A stretch of DNA of 64,000 bases from Thermophagus sp052400625 (GTDB lineage Bacteria; Bacteroidota; Bacteroidia; Bacteroidales; Marinilabiliaceae): the NCBI GenBank assembly GCA_052400625.1, contig JBQTGH010000001.1; one strand, 5' to 3'. Below are positions 54,128 to 61,532 of this stretch, one piece after another; within the stretch, counting starts at the first letter, position 1; every line of letters starts with the position of its first letter. The translations under genes were made by a program, and so were the position numbers. Under the pieces are notes generated by a model. It saw nothing but the letters and a program-made list of their open reading frames with translations, had not been told where the DNA came from and ran no database searches.

Positions 54128-56548
54128 TCAAAAACGATGAAGCGACATTTGTCTCCGCAACCTTATTGTACCATACCACGCAATACCAAAACCTAACCCC
54201 AAAAGCAATACGGCAGGGATGAAAAAACACAGATAATTTACCGTAGAATGAGCACTAAAAGTTTGCATCCAAAAATTCAACAATGACCGCGACAGCATTA
54301 AGGAAAGAATAACTCCGGCCAAAACAAACCAAAAATATCCTGAGAAAAGTGTTATCCCGTTATTTACATCTGAGAATCCCATAATTCTCCTTAGAAAAAA
54401 ATCATCCCGACGGGTAGAGATCAAGAAAGATACCAGTCCGGTCATACCTAGCGAAGCCATAATCACTACCAACACAGCAAAGGCCGTTGCTAATGAGCTG
54501 TATCTGTAATCTTCGCTATAAAAAGAGTTGACCTTTTCTAGAAGGGGAACTGCCGTGAAAGGCGCACTCGTTCCTACGCCATCCCAAACTTTTTTAATTT
54601 GATTAAAAGCATGACGGGACTCCGTACCGGAATACCGTATCAATATACTCCCGGGCACATCGTGCTTCTTAACCGCAATAAATAACGAAGGACGAAGCGG
54701 ATCTTTCAAACTGCTTAAATAGAGGTTTTTTACAACTCCTGAAACGTGAAGATCCGTTTTACCACGAAAACCCGGAATCTCAGCTTGCAAAATCTTCTCT
54801 TCTCCTTCATCAACGCCCAATAAAGAAGCCCCCTCTTCATTTACCAACACCTTGCTAGAGTCTGCACAGAAAACGTTCCCTTCCTTTATAACAGCCTGAA
54901 GCGTTTCAAAAAAAGTACAATCCACAAAATGCACCGAAAGGAGATATTTTCTGCTGCTGTCCCCGGATAAATTAAAGGACATAATAGGGACGGGATCTCC
55001 GGGATTGTCATATAATTTACTGACGTGAGTAATCCCTTCAATATTTCGGATCTGAGATATAACCGAGTCAATATCTTCACCTAAATACCGGGCTCCCTCA
55101 ACAAGAATCAGATTCTCTGAATTGAATCCAAGATCATAATTTCTTACGTAATGCATTTGTCGCCACATTCCAATGGAAATAGTACAAAGCATAACGGCCA
55201 CAAAAACCTGTAAAAAAACTAATGGACCCCGTAGCCAAAGACCTGGATAGGATGAAAAACGGCCTTTTTCATCTTGCAAATGGCCCGCACTAATCCCGGA
55301 AAATACTGACGCAGGGTAGACTCCCGACAACAATCCCACGAAAAAAGTAATCACGATTACCCACCAAATATTAATCTGTTCCCGATAAGCCGAACCTAAA
55401 AAATCTACATTGAACAATTTCCCAAAAAAAGGAAGCAACAACTCTACCAACACCAACCCCAAAAAAAGAGCTATAAAGCTAAACAACACCGACTCACTGA
55501 TAAATTGGACAACCAGACTATGCCGCCGGGCCCCGAAGATACGCCGCACAATAGCTTCCATTGCCCGATCCAATGCCCGGGAGGTCGTCAGATTCATAAA
55601 ATTGAAGGCCGTTATTGCCAAAATAAAAAAAGCTATCCCTAAAAAAATAAATACATACAATGAGTTAGCCGTTTCGCCTATTTCAAAATCACAATCGGAA
55701 AACAAATAAATATCGGTCAGTTGTTGAAAAGAAAAACTCAAAAAAGTTTGAGACAATGGATCAAATAATGCCTCTCTTTGTCTATTCATCTCAGATTCAA
55801 TATCTCCATTTATATGACGCGTCAAATCTTGAACATTTGTCTCTGGTGCAATTTTACAATAGATATAGGTAATCAACGAAAACCAGCTCTTACTAACTTC
55901 TGAATAGTTTTTATCTCCATAATAAGCATTCATCTGCTTTTCTAAAACAATAAAAGGAAGAACAATGCCAAATTTAAAATGGCTATTTTCCGGAACATCC
56001 TGAAATACTCCGATGACACGGAAAGTATCTGTTTCACTTATCCATACGGGCTCTCCCAATGGATTTCGTGAACCAAACAACCCGGATGCAACAGATTGAG
56101 AAATCATTATTCCTGTAGAATCGGAACACCACTGATCGGTTCCTCCCAAAAGAAAAGGTCTGGAAAATATTGAAAAAAAAGCGCTGTCTCCATATATTAT
56201 TTCCGACTCAAAAGCTTTTGCATAATTACTTCGAACAGGCTTCTCCGGGGCATAAAGGACCCGAGTCATATCCAAAATTTCCGGAAATTCTTTTAATCTG
56301 GATGCTAAAACCATTGGTGTAAGAGCCACATTTACCGCTTCATTCTCCATTTTCCCCGTTGATACTACCCGATAGATGTTTTCCGCGTCTTCATAGTGTC
56401 GATCGTATGAAAACTGGTAAAAAACATATTTCAACACGAAAATACTCATGGCAATCCCCACGGAAAGTCCGACTAATGTCAGCAGAGAAAAGCCCCTATG
56501 GAGAAACAATGTCCGGAATGATATTACAATATAATTCCAAATACGCAT
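54128..56548 (-). CDS. ABC transporter permease, FtsX/MacB type
   Basis: 806-residue inner membrane protein with the repeated layout MacB-PCD, FtsX, MacB-PCD, FtsX. TM1 is near residue 20-40 and is followed by a large periplasmic domain. Three helices come at about 290-420, a fourth near 440, a second periplasmic domain (about 460-670), and three closing helices (about 680-800). Short motifs after the helices, RRIFGARRHSLVVQF and LRRIMGFSD, match the ATPase-coupling regions of this family, typical of Bacteroidota. Family members often export peptides or lipids, or act as antimicrobial-peptide sensors. The gene lies 39 bp after its partner ATPase. Confidence 0.88.
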   Translation of the reverse strand: MRIWNYIVISFRTLFLHRGFSLLTLVGLSVGIAMSIFVLKYVFYQFSYDRHYEDAENIYRVVSTGKMENEAVNVALTPMVLASRLKEFPEILDMTRVLYAPEKPVRSNYAKAFESEIIYGDSAFFSIFSRPFLLGGTDQWCSDSTGIMISQSVASGLFGSRNPLGEPVWISETDTFRVIGVFQDVPENSHFKFGIVLPFIVLEKQMNAYYGDKNYSEVSKSWFSLITYIYCKIAPETNVQDLTRHINGDIESEMNRQREALFDPLSQTFLSFSFQQLTDIYLFSDCDFEIGETANSLYVFIFLGIAFFILAITAFNFMNLTTSRALDRAMEAIVRRIFGARRHSLVVQFISESVLFSFIALFLGLVLVELLLPFFGKLFNVDFLGSAYREQINIWWVIVITFFVGLLSGVYPASVFSGISAGHLQDEKGRFSSYPGLWLRGPLVFLQVFVAVMLCTISIGMWRQMHYVRNYDLGFNSENLILVEGARYLGEDIDSVISQIRNIEGITHVSKLYDNPGDPVPIMSFNLSGDSSRKYLLSVHFVDCTFFETLQAVIKEGNVFCADSSKVLVNEEGASLLGVDEGEEKILQAEIPGFRGKTDLHVSGVVKNLYLSSLKDPLRPSLFIAVKKHDVPGSILIRYSGTESRHAFNQIKKVWDGVGTSAPFTAVPLLEKVNSFYSEDYRYSSLATAFAVLVVIMASLGMTGLVSFLISTRRDDFFLRRIMGFSDVNNGITLFSGYFWFVLAGVILSLMLSRSLLNFWMQTFSAHSTVNYLCFFIPAVLLLGLGFGIAWYGTIRLRRQMSLHRF

Positions 56549-56587
56549 AAAAATCGTCTAATTAAGTAATACTGCTCTTTAGGTGGG

Positions 56588-57268
56588 TTATCGGCCAAAT
56601 GAAGAATGAGAAACCACATGTCCGTCAAACAGATGAATGGCCCTTTGTCCATACTTCATAATCTCCTCAGAATGAGTTGCCATAACAATTGTTTGTCCCT
56701 CCTCATTCAATTGACGAAACAGCTCCATTAATTCATCACTCTCGGAGGAACTCAATCTTCCGCAAGGTTCATCTGCCAGAATTAAATCAGGTGAGCAACT
56801 GCAAGCCCGAGCCAGTGCAATCTTTTGTTGCAACAAGTTGCCCAAACGCGATGGATATTGCCTCTTTAGATGCGTGAGTCGAAAACGATCCATCAACCGA
56901 TTAACAATCTCTTTTTTCTCTTTTCGTCGATACGACATATACAAGAGAGGCAGGCCAATATTTTCCGAAACCGTCAAATCATCTATCAAATGAATATTTT
57001 CAAAAACAAAGGCCATATGCTGTCTCCTTATCCGATCCCTCTCCCGGTCTGAAACAGCTCCGACTTCGGAACCTTTAAAAAAAATTTCTCCACCTGACGG
57101 AGCATCAACCAACCCCAACAATCCCAACAAGGTTGTTTTTCCACTTGCAGAAGGACCCCCTATGACAACATACTCTCCTTCTCTTATATCAATATTGATA
57201 TTTTGCAAGGCATATTTCACGTACTCACCACGTTGATAAAACTTCTGAATATTTCTTGTATGAATCAT
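56588..57268 (-). CDS. ABC transporter ATP-binding protein with altered catalytic motifs
   Basis: 226-residue MacB/LolD-like ATPase, first gene of the leftward operon with the permease. Walker A GGPSASGKTT (about 37-46) is intact, as are Walker B DLILADEP (161-168) and the H-loop MATHSEE. However, the signature normally reading LSGGQ is LGNLL (142-146), the Q-loop glutamine is glutamate (VFENIHLI, residue 90), and the D-loop is LSSS rather than LDS. Such changes would impair ATP sandwich formation. It may be a slow or regulatory ATPase, or may partner another subunit. The 5' region carries two 16-bp dyads. Confidence 0.88.
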   Translation of the reverse strand: MIHTRNIQKFYQRGEYVKYALQNINIDIREGEYVVIGGPSASGKTTLLGLLGLVDAPSGGEIFFKGSEVGAVSDRERDRIRRQHMAFVFENIHLIDDLTVSENIGLPLLYMSYRRKEKKEIVNRLMDRFRLTHLKRQYPSRLGNLLQQKIALARACSCSPDLILADEPCGRLSSSESDELMELFRQLNEEGQTIVMATHSEEIMKYGQRAIHLFDGHVVSHSSFGR

Positions 57269-57280
57269 AACACTAAAAAA

Positions 57281-57296
57281 TGTTCGAATGCGGACA
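57281..57296. promoter_or_regulatory. Dyad site 1, TGTTC-N6-GGACA
   Basis: TGTTCGAATGCGGACA, 13 bp before the ABC ATPase start codon and exactly 21 bp (two helical turns) from site 2. Candidate binding site for the adjacent response regulator. Confidence 0.5.
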
Positions 57297-57301
57297 ATAC
57301 A

Positions 57302-57317
57302 TGTTCATTCACGGACA
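57302..57317. promoter_or_regulatory. Dyad site 2, TGTTC-N6-GGACA
   Basis: TGTTCATTCACGGACA, in the same orientation as site 1 and spaced 21 bp from it. Both lie downstream of the -7 box of the ABC operon, as operator sites would. Confidence 0.5.
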
Positions 57318-57358
57318 CATCAAGCCATTTTACAATACCTCCATTCCAAAAATCCGGG

Positions 57359-57366
57359 CAAATGTA
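57359..57366 (-). promoter_or_regulatory. -7 element of the ABC operon
   Basis: TACATTTG on the minus strand; transcription would start near 57352. No TTG at the usual upstream position, so this may be an activator-dependent or weak promoter. Confidence 0.4.
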
Positions 57367-57517
57367 ATATTATTGCTCCGTGCTTACGGTTATTTCTCCC
57401 ACATCTACCACGTTCATAGTTACTAATCATAAATCTGGCCAAACGCTTCTAAATACTGTTTGTCAAATCATTAACAACACTCACAAGGCAATTCGATGAA
57501 CAAAACCCTTTTCAAAA

Positions 57518-57533
57518 TGTCCGATTACGAACA
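57518..57533. promoter_or_regulatory. Dyad site 3, TGTCC-N6-GAACA
   Basis: TGTCCGATTACGAACA is the reverse orientation of the same motif. It sits 4 bp upstream of the -33 TTG of the regulator promoter, a position typical of activator sites. Confidence 0.5.
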
Positions 57534-57537
57534 TTTT

Positions 57538-57570
57538 TTGCCAAAACCTGAACAATTTTTAATACATTTG
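57538..57570 (+). promoter_or_regulatory. Promoter of the response regulator / histidine kinase operon
   Basis: TTG (57538-57540), 22 bp, TACATTTG (57563-57570). Predicted leader of about 108 nt. Confidence 0.6.
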
Positions 57571-57684
57571 AATCGAGCTCAACGAAACGACAGTCTACCT
57601 TAACTGACCATCAGAAAGGTTGATAAGAAAACACAACCATAAAAATTTAATGAACGAATAACAATAATTAAATCAGCATAAGCT

Positions 57685-59061
57685 ATGGCTACAAAATTTG
57701 GGAAAATCCTTGCAGTCGACGACAATACTGATATTCTGTTTGCGTTAAAACTTTTATTGCGCCCACATGTGGAACTCGTCACTACCGAAACAGAGCCTGA
57801 AAAAATACCAGCCTTGCTAAAAGAAACCGACTATGATGTAATCCTGCTTGATATGAACTTTACCCAAGATGCCATCAGCGGAAAAGAAGGGTTTCACTGG
57901 CTTCAAAAAATACTCCAAATTGACCCTTTGGCGGTGGTCTTATTTATTACAGCATACGGAGATGTGGAAAAATCGGTCCAGGCCATTAAAGCAGGAGCCA
58001 CCGATTTCATCATTAAACCTTGGCAAAACGAAAAATTGATCGCCACCATATCTTCAGCCATCAAACTCAACCGATCTCGTCGTGAAGCCTCCGATCTGCG
58101 CGAAAAGCAAAGAGAGATCAATACCATCATGGACCAACCCTTTTCCGACTTTATCGGCATTTCACCCGGGATGCAACAAGTTTTCAGCACCATAAAAAAA
58201 GTTGCAGCCACAGATGCAAACGTCCTGATCTTAGGCGAAAATGGAACAGGGAAAGAATTGGTTGCCAGAGCTCTTCACCGTAACTCTTTAAGAAAAGACG
58301 AGGCTTTCATCAGTGTTGATCTGGGCGCCTTAAGCGAAACTCTTTTTGAAAGTGAACTATTTGGTCATGTTAAGGGTGCATTTACGGATGCCAAAACCGA
58401 TCGCCCCGGAAGATTTGAATTGGCATCCGGAGGAACCATCTTTCTGGATGAAATTGGCAATCTTTCGCTTCCCATGCAGGCTAAGCTATTAACGGTGTTG
58501 GAGCGCAGGGAAGTAACCCGCGTTGGCGCCAATAAACCAAAACCTATTGATATCCGGCTCATCAGCGCCACCAACATGCCATTAAAAAAGATGGCCACAG
58601 AAAACCAATTTCGACAAGACCTTATCTATCGCATTAACACCGTTGAAATAGAAATTCCGCCATTGCGTGAACGACCGGAGGACATCCCGCTGTTAGCCGA
58701 CCATTTCCTGAAAATATTCGGAAAAAAGTACAATAAAAAAATCAACAAACTAAACAGTCAGGTGATCAAAAAATTCCATTCTTACCCATGGCCCGGAAAC
58801 GTACGCGAATTTCAACATGTTCTGGAGCGAGCTGTCATCATGAGCGAATCCCCCAATCTGGAACCAAACGATTTCCCTCTTTCGACGCATGGAGCCGTTA
58901 CTGACGCCTTCGAATTTGACACCTACAACCTGGAAGATATCGAACAGAAAGTGATAGGCAAAGTACTTCGCTTACACAATGGGAATATTTCGAAAGCTGC
59001 ATCAGACTTGGGTCTGACCCGCACTTCTCTTTACCGAAGAATGGAAAAATATGGGCTTTAA
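57685..59061 (+). CDS. NtrC-family response regulator (sigma-54 type AAA+)
   Basis: 458 residues: receiver domain (about 6-130, with the acidic pocket VDDN and the phosphoacceptor Asp in VILLDMNF), a short linker, and an AAA+ ATPase (about 155-390). The ATPase has Walker A GENGTGKE and Walker B GGTIFLDEIG. A Fis-type helix-turn-helix follows (about 430-458, NISKAASDLGLTRTSLYRRM). The sigma-54 contact loop, normally GAFTGA, is GAFTDA (about 230-235), a variant I believe is frequent in Bacteroidota. The receiver has an insertion after the phospho-site (TQDAISGKEG). It overlaps the kinase gene by 11 bp. Confidence 0.93.
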   Translation: MATKFGKILAVDDNTDILFALKLLLRPHVELVTTETEPEKIPALLKETDYDVILLDMNFTQDAISGKEGFHWLQKILQIDPLAVVLFITAYGDVEKSVQAIKAGATDFIIKPWQNEKLIATISSAIKLNRSRREASDLREKQREINTIMDQPFSDFIGISPGMQQVFSTIKKVAATDANVLILGENGTGKELVARALHRNSLRKDEAFISVDLGALSETLFESELFGHVKGAFTDAKTDRPGRFELASGGTIFLDEIGNLSLPMQAKLLTVLERREVTRVGANKPKPIDIRLISATNMPLKKMATENQFRQDLIYRINTVEIEIPPLRERPEDIPLLADHFLKIFGKKYNKKINKLNSQVIKKFHSYPWPGNVREFQHVLERAVIMSESPNLEPNDFPLSTHGAVTDAFEFDTYNLEDIEQKVIGKVLRLHNGNISKAASDLGLTRTSLYRRMEKYGL

Positions 59062-60412
59062 TAATTTTAGAACCAATTATATCATACGGACCATCCTTTT
59101 AACGGCTACCATTTTCGGGTTTGGTTTCCTTTGGTACAATACCAGTCTCACAATGACATTAATACTGGTAGGACTCCTCATCGTTTTTCAGGTGGTGGCC
59201 ATGATTTTTTACGTAGATCGCACCAATCGGGTGCTAAACAATTTTCTGGAATCGATTCGTTATTCCGACTTCACACGGACTTTTCAGGTAGAAAGTTTAG
59301 ATTCTTCATTTGATAAGTTGAAAAAATCATTCAACGAAGTTATTAAAGATTTTCAAGCCGTAAGAGCTGAAAAAGAAGAGAATTACTTTTATCTCCAAAC
59401 CGTCATCCAACACATCGGAATAGCACTCATAGCCTTCCAAAAAGACGGTAAAGTGGAATTGATCAACAATACCACTAAAAAAATTTTTCAGGTGCGTACT
59501 CTACATAACATACAAGGGTTACGCGAATTTAGTCCCGAAATTGTTCAAAAACTGCTTACCATCAAGCATGGAGAAAACATTCTCGTGAGGGTACGTCAAA
59601 AAGATGATCTGCTACAGCTGGCAATCTACGCCACGGAATTCCGCATCCACAATCGCACCATCATGTTGGTATCCATCAAAAACATACAGCAGGAGCTGGA
59701 TGAAAAAGAAATGGAGTCTTGGCAGAAACTTATCCGGGTTCTCACCCACGAAATCATGAACTCCATCACGCCCATTTCTTCCCTTTCATCCACGGTACAA
59801 GATCTAATTCACAACATTATTAATTCATTCGAAGCACAAAAAATTGAAAATGAAGAAACCGAATTGCTAAAAGAGGTAGAACAAGCATTACAGACCATCC
59901 ACAAACGCACCGATGGACTATTACACTTTGTAAACACATATCGCAACCTGACCAAAATTCCAACACCTAATTTTACTATTTTCAAAGTATCCCGACTACT
60001 CAACAACATTTGTGAACTTCATGGAAAAGAAATTCGGGAAAAAGGAATAACATGCAGCGTTATTGTTGAACCCGAATCACTGGAACTTTCGGCAGACGAG
60101 CATCTCATTGAACAAGTCCTGATAAACCTTTTGAAGAATGCCATCCACGCGTTAGATGGACGCGAAAAACCACAGATTGAAATCATGGCTTTCCTCAACC
60201 AACGAGGACGTATCACCATACAGGTTATCGACAATGGAAAGGGAATTTTGCCGGAGGTGCTGGATAAGATATTCATCCCGTTTTTCACCACCAAACCACA
60301 AGGATCGGGGATCGGGCTGAGCCTGTCGCGACAGATAATGCGATTGCACGGTGGAAGCATTAATGCTTATTCCAAACCGGGAATAGAAACCAGATTCTCT
60401 TTAACCTTTTAA
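59051..60412 (+). CDS. Sensor histidine kinase paired with the NtrC-type regulator
   Basis: 453-residue inner membrane kinase. Two N-terminal helices (about 10-28 and 33-55) bound only a very short loop, so no extracellular sensor domain is evident. A coiled linker and a PAS-like domain (about 112-215) follow. The phosphoacceptor histidine is in VLTHEIMNSITPISSLSST (about 233). The catalytic ATP-binding domain (about 310-453) has an N-box LINLLKNAIHAL, G1 DNGKGILPE, the F-box FIPFFTTK and G2 GSGIGLSLSRQI. Lacking a periplasmic sensor, it may sense through the membrane or via the neighbouring ABC transporter; that is inference. Confidence 0.92.
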   Translation: MGFNNFRTNYIIRTILLTATIFGFGFLWYNTSLTMTLILVGLLIVFQVVAMIFYVDRTNRVLNNFLESIRYSDFTRTFQVESLDSSFDKLKKSFNEVIKDFQAVRAEKEENYFYLQTVIQHIGIALIAFQKDGKVELINNTTKKIFQVRTLHNIQGLREFSPEIVQKLLTIKHGENILVRVRQKDDLLQLAIYATEFRIHNRTIMLVSIKNIQQELDEKEMESWQKLIRVLTHEIMNSITPISSLSSTVQDLIHNIINSFEAQKIENEETELLKEVEQALQTIHKRTDGLLHFVNTYRNLTKIPTPNFTIFKVSRLLNNICELHGKEIREKGITCSVIVEPESLELSADEHLIEQVLINLLKNAIHALDGREKPQIEIMAFLNQRGRITIQVIDNGKGILPEVLDKIFIPFFTTKPQGSGIGLSLSRQIMRLHGGSINAYSKPGIETRFSLTF

Positions 60413-60497
60413 ATTAATTGACCCAATAAATTATCTGATTTTTAGATATGTAATCTTTTGGTGTATGTGATACTCCGAATACCCGCTCAGGTCTGCG

Positions 60498-61160
60498 TTA
60501 GTATTTCTTCTCCTGCTTAATTTCGTAAAGTCGGTTAAACATCACCGCCAAATGAGCATATAAAGAAGTGTTCTGTACCACCACATCATCAGGCGTCTTA
60601 ATCCGCACAGGCGTAAAGTTCCATATGGCACGAATACCCCCCTCAACCATCAGGTTGGCAACATGTTGAGCACTTTCGGTAGGCACGGTCAATATCCCAA
60701 TTTCTACGCCCTCTTCCCGCATCAACTTAAAATCATCGATATGATGAATCGGTACGCCCACAATCTCACGTCCCACAACGGCCGGATCTATATCAAAAGC
60801 TTTGACCACATTCAGACCGTATTGTTTCAATCCATGATCATGCAAAAGGGCACGCCCCAAACTTCCGGCACCAAACAAAAAAGCGTTATCTACTTTTCTA
60901 AAGCCCAGAAAATCTTCCAAGGCATCGATCAGTGGCTCCACTTCGTAGCCAACCCGGGTTTTCCCGGAAATGCCCGTATACGAAAGATCTTTGGTTACCT
61001 GGGTGGGATCTACACCCATATCTCCGGCAATATTGGTTGATGAAATATACCGATCCCCTTTACGGGAGGCTATTTTCAGATAAGCCAAATAACATGGCAT
61101 ACGACGCAATGCAGGTTCCGGTACGGAAAAACTCCTTTTTTTACTACTTCCTTCTTCCAT
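60498..61160 (-). CDS. rex: Redox-sensing transcriptional repressor Rex
   Basis: 220-residue repressor that binds DNA when NADH is low and releases it when NADH rises. An N-terminal winged-helix domain (about 10-85; ALRRMPCYLAYLK, SSTNIAGDMGVDPTQVTKDLSYTG) is followed by a Rossmann domain with the NAD-binding loop FLFGAGSLGRALL (about 96-108). A C-terminal swapped helix (NTSLYAHLAVMFNRLYEIK) closes it. All family marks are present. It typically controls fermentation and respiration genes; targets here are unknown. A 13-bp dyad overlaps its own promoter. Confidence 0.95.
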   Translation of the reverse strand: MEEGSSKKRSFSVPEPALRRMPCYLAYLKIASRKGDRYISSTNIAGDMGVDPTQVTKDLSYTGISGKTRVGYEVEPLIDALEDFLGFRKVDNAFLFGAGSLGRALLHDHGLKQYGLNVVKAFDIDPAVVGREIVGVPIHHIDDFKLMREEGVEIGILTVPTESAQHVANLMVEGGIRAIWNFTPVRIKTPDDVVVQNTSLYAHLAVMFNRLYEIKQEKKY

Positions 61161-61179
61161 GCAGATTTTTTTAATCTGG

Positions 61180-61192
61180 TTGTAACCTACAA
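61180..61192. promoter_or_regulatory. 13-bp dyad at the rex promoter
   Basis: TTGTA-ACC-TACAA, a perfect dyad overlapping the end of the rex -7 box and the start site. It suits autoregulation but is shorter than the known 18-bp TTGTGAAN4TTCACAA-type Rex operator. Confidence 0.35.
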
Positions 61193-61197
61193 ATTTA
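61190..61197 (-). promoter_or_regulatory. -7 element of rex
   Basis: TAAATTTG on the minus strand, about 30 bp before the rex ATG. A TTC lies 19 bp upstream as a weak -33. Confidence 0.5.
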
Positions 61198-61255
61198 AAT
61201 GAAGTTTTTTACTAACGAAGAAAATCATTATTAAAAACCGGTCTCAAATCCAAAC

Positions 61256-61281
61256 AAAAAAAAAGGACCTTTTGAGGTCCT
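61256..61281 (-). terminator. Terminator of the tRNA-Val pair
   Basis: AGGACCT (61264-61270) pairs with AGGTCCT (61275-61281) around a 4-nt loop. On the minus strand it is followed by T9. Confidence 0.8.
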
Positions 61282-61291
61282 ATCATTTCGT

Positions 61292-61365
61292 GGGCGATAA
61301 TGGATTCGAACCATTGACCCCCTGCTTGTAAGGCAGGTGCTCTGAACCAGCTGAGCTAATCGCCC
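61292..61365 (-). tRNA. tRNA-Val (anticodon TAC), copy 2
   Basis: A 74-nt tRNA with anticodon loop CTTACAA. Acceptor GGGCGAT/ATCGCCC, D-arm with AGCTCAGCTGG, T-loop GGTTCGAATCC. It is identical to the neighbouring copy, separated by 32 nt. CCA is not encoded. Confidence 0.97.
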
Positions 61366-61397
61366 TCTTGAGAAAAATCTAGTTGAAATGTTACGGT

Positions 61398-61471
61398 GGG
61401 CGATAATGGATTCGAACCATTGACCCCCTGCTTGTAAGGCAGGTGCTCTGAACCAGCTGAGCTAATCGCCC
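61398..61471 (-). tRNA. tRNA-Val (anticodon TAC), copy 1
   Basis: Identical in all 74 nt to copy 2. It is nearest the promoter at 61493-61523, so the two are transcribed together and ended by the hairpin at 61256-61281. Confidence 0.97.
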
Positions 61472-61492
61472 CGTTTTTTCTCAAAAGCGATG

Positions 61493-61523
61493 CAAAGATA
61501 GAAGAGTTTTTCTCAATCACCAA
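61493..61523 (-). promoter_or_regulatory. Promoter of the tRNA-Val pair
   Basis: On the minus strand TTG (61523-61521), 20 bp, TATCTTTG (61500-61493). It lies in the gap between folC and the tRNAs. Confidence 0.7.
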
Positions 61524-61532
61524 ACAAAAAAA

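Larger units (their letters stand above)
57269..57684. other. Divergent control region, ABC operon / two-component operon
   Basis: This 416-bp region holds a -7 box for the leftward ABC operon (57359-57366), a full promoter for the rightward regulator operon (57538-57570), and three copies of a 16-bp dyad (57281-57296, 57302-57317, 57518-57533). A CCGTGCTTACGG palindrome lies near 57379. No TGG-N8-TTGC type sigma-54 promoter was found on either strand by eye. Confidence 0.65.

Noticed and set aside
57269..57684. Sigma-54 promoter (TGG-N8-TTGC) for the ABC or regulator operon
   Set aside because: Closest case (TGGCCAAACGCTTCT near 57436) lacks the essential GC at -12. A promoter of the ordinary Bacteroidota type is present instead.
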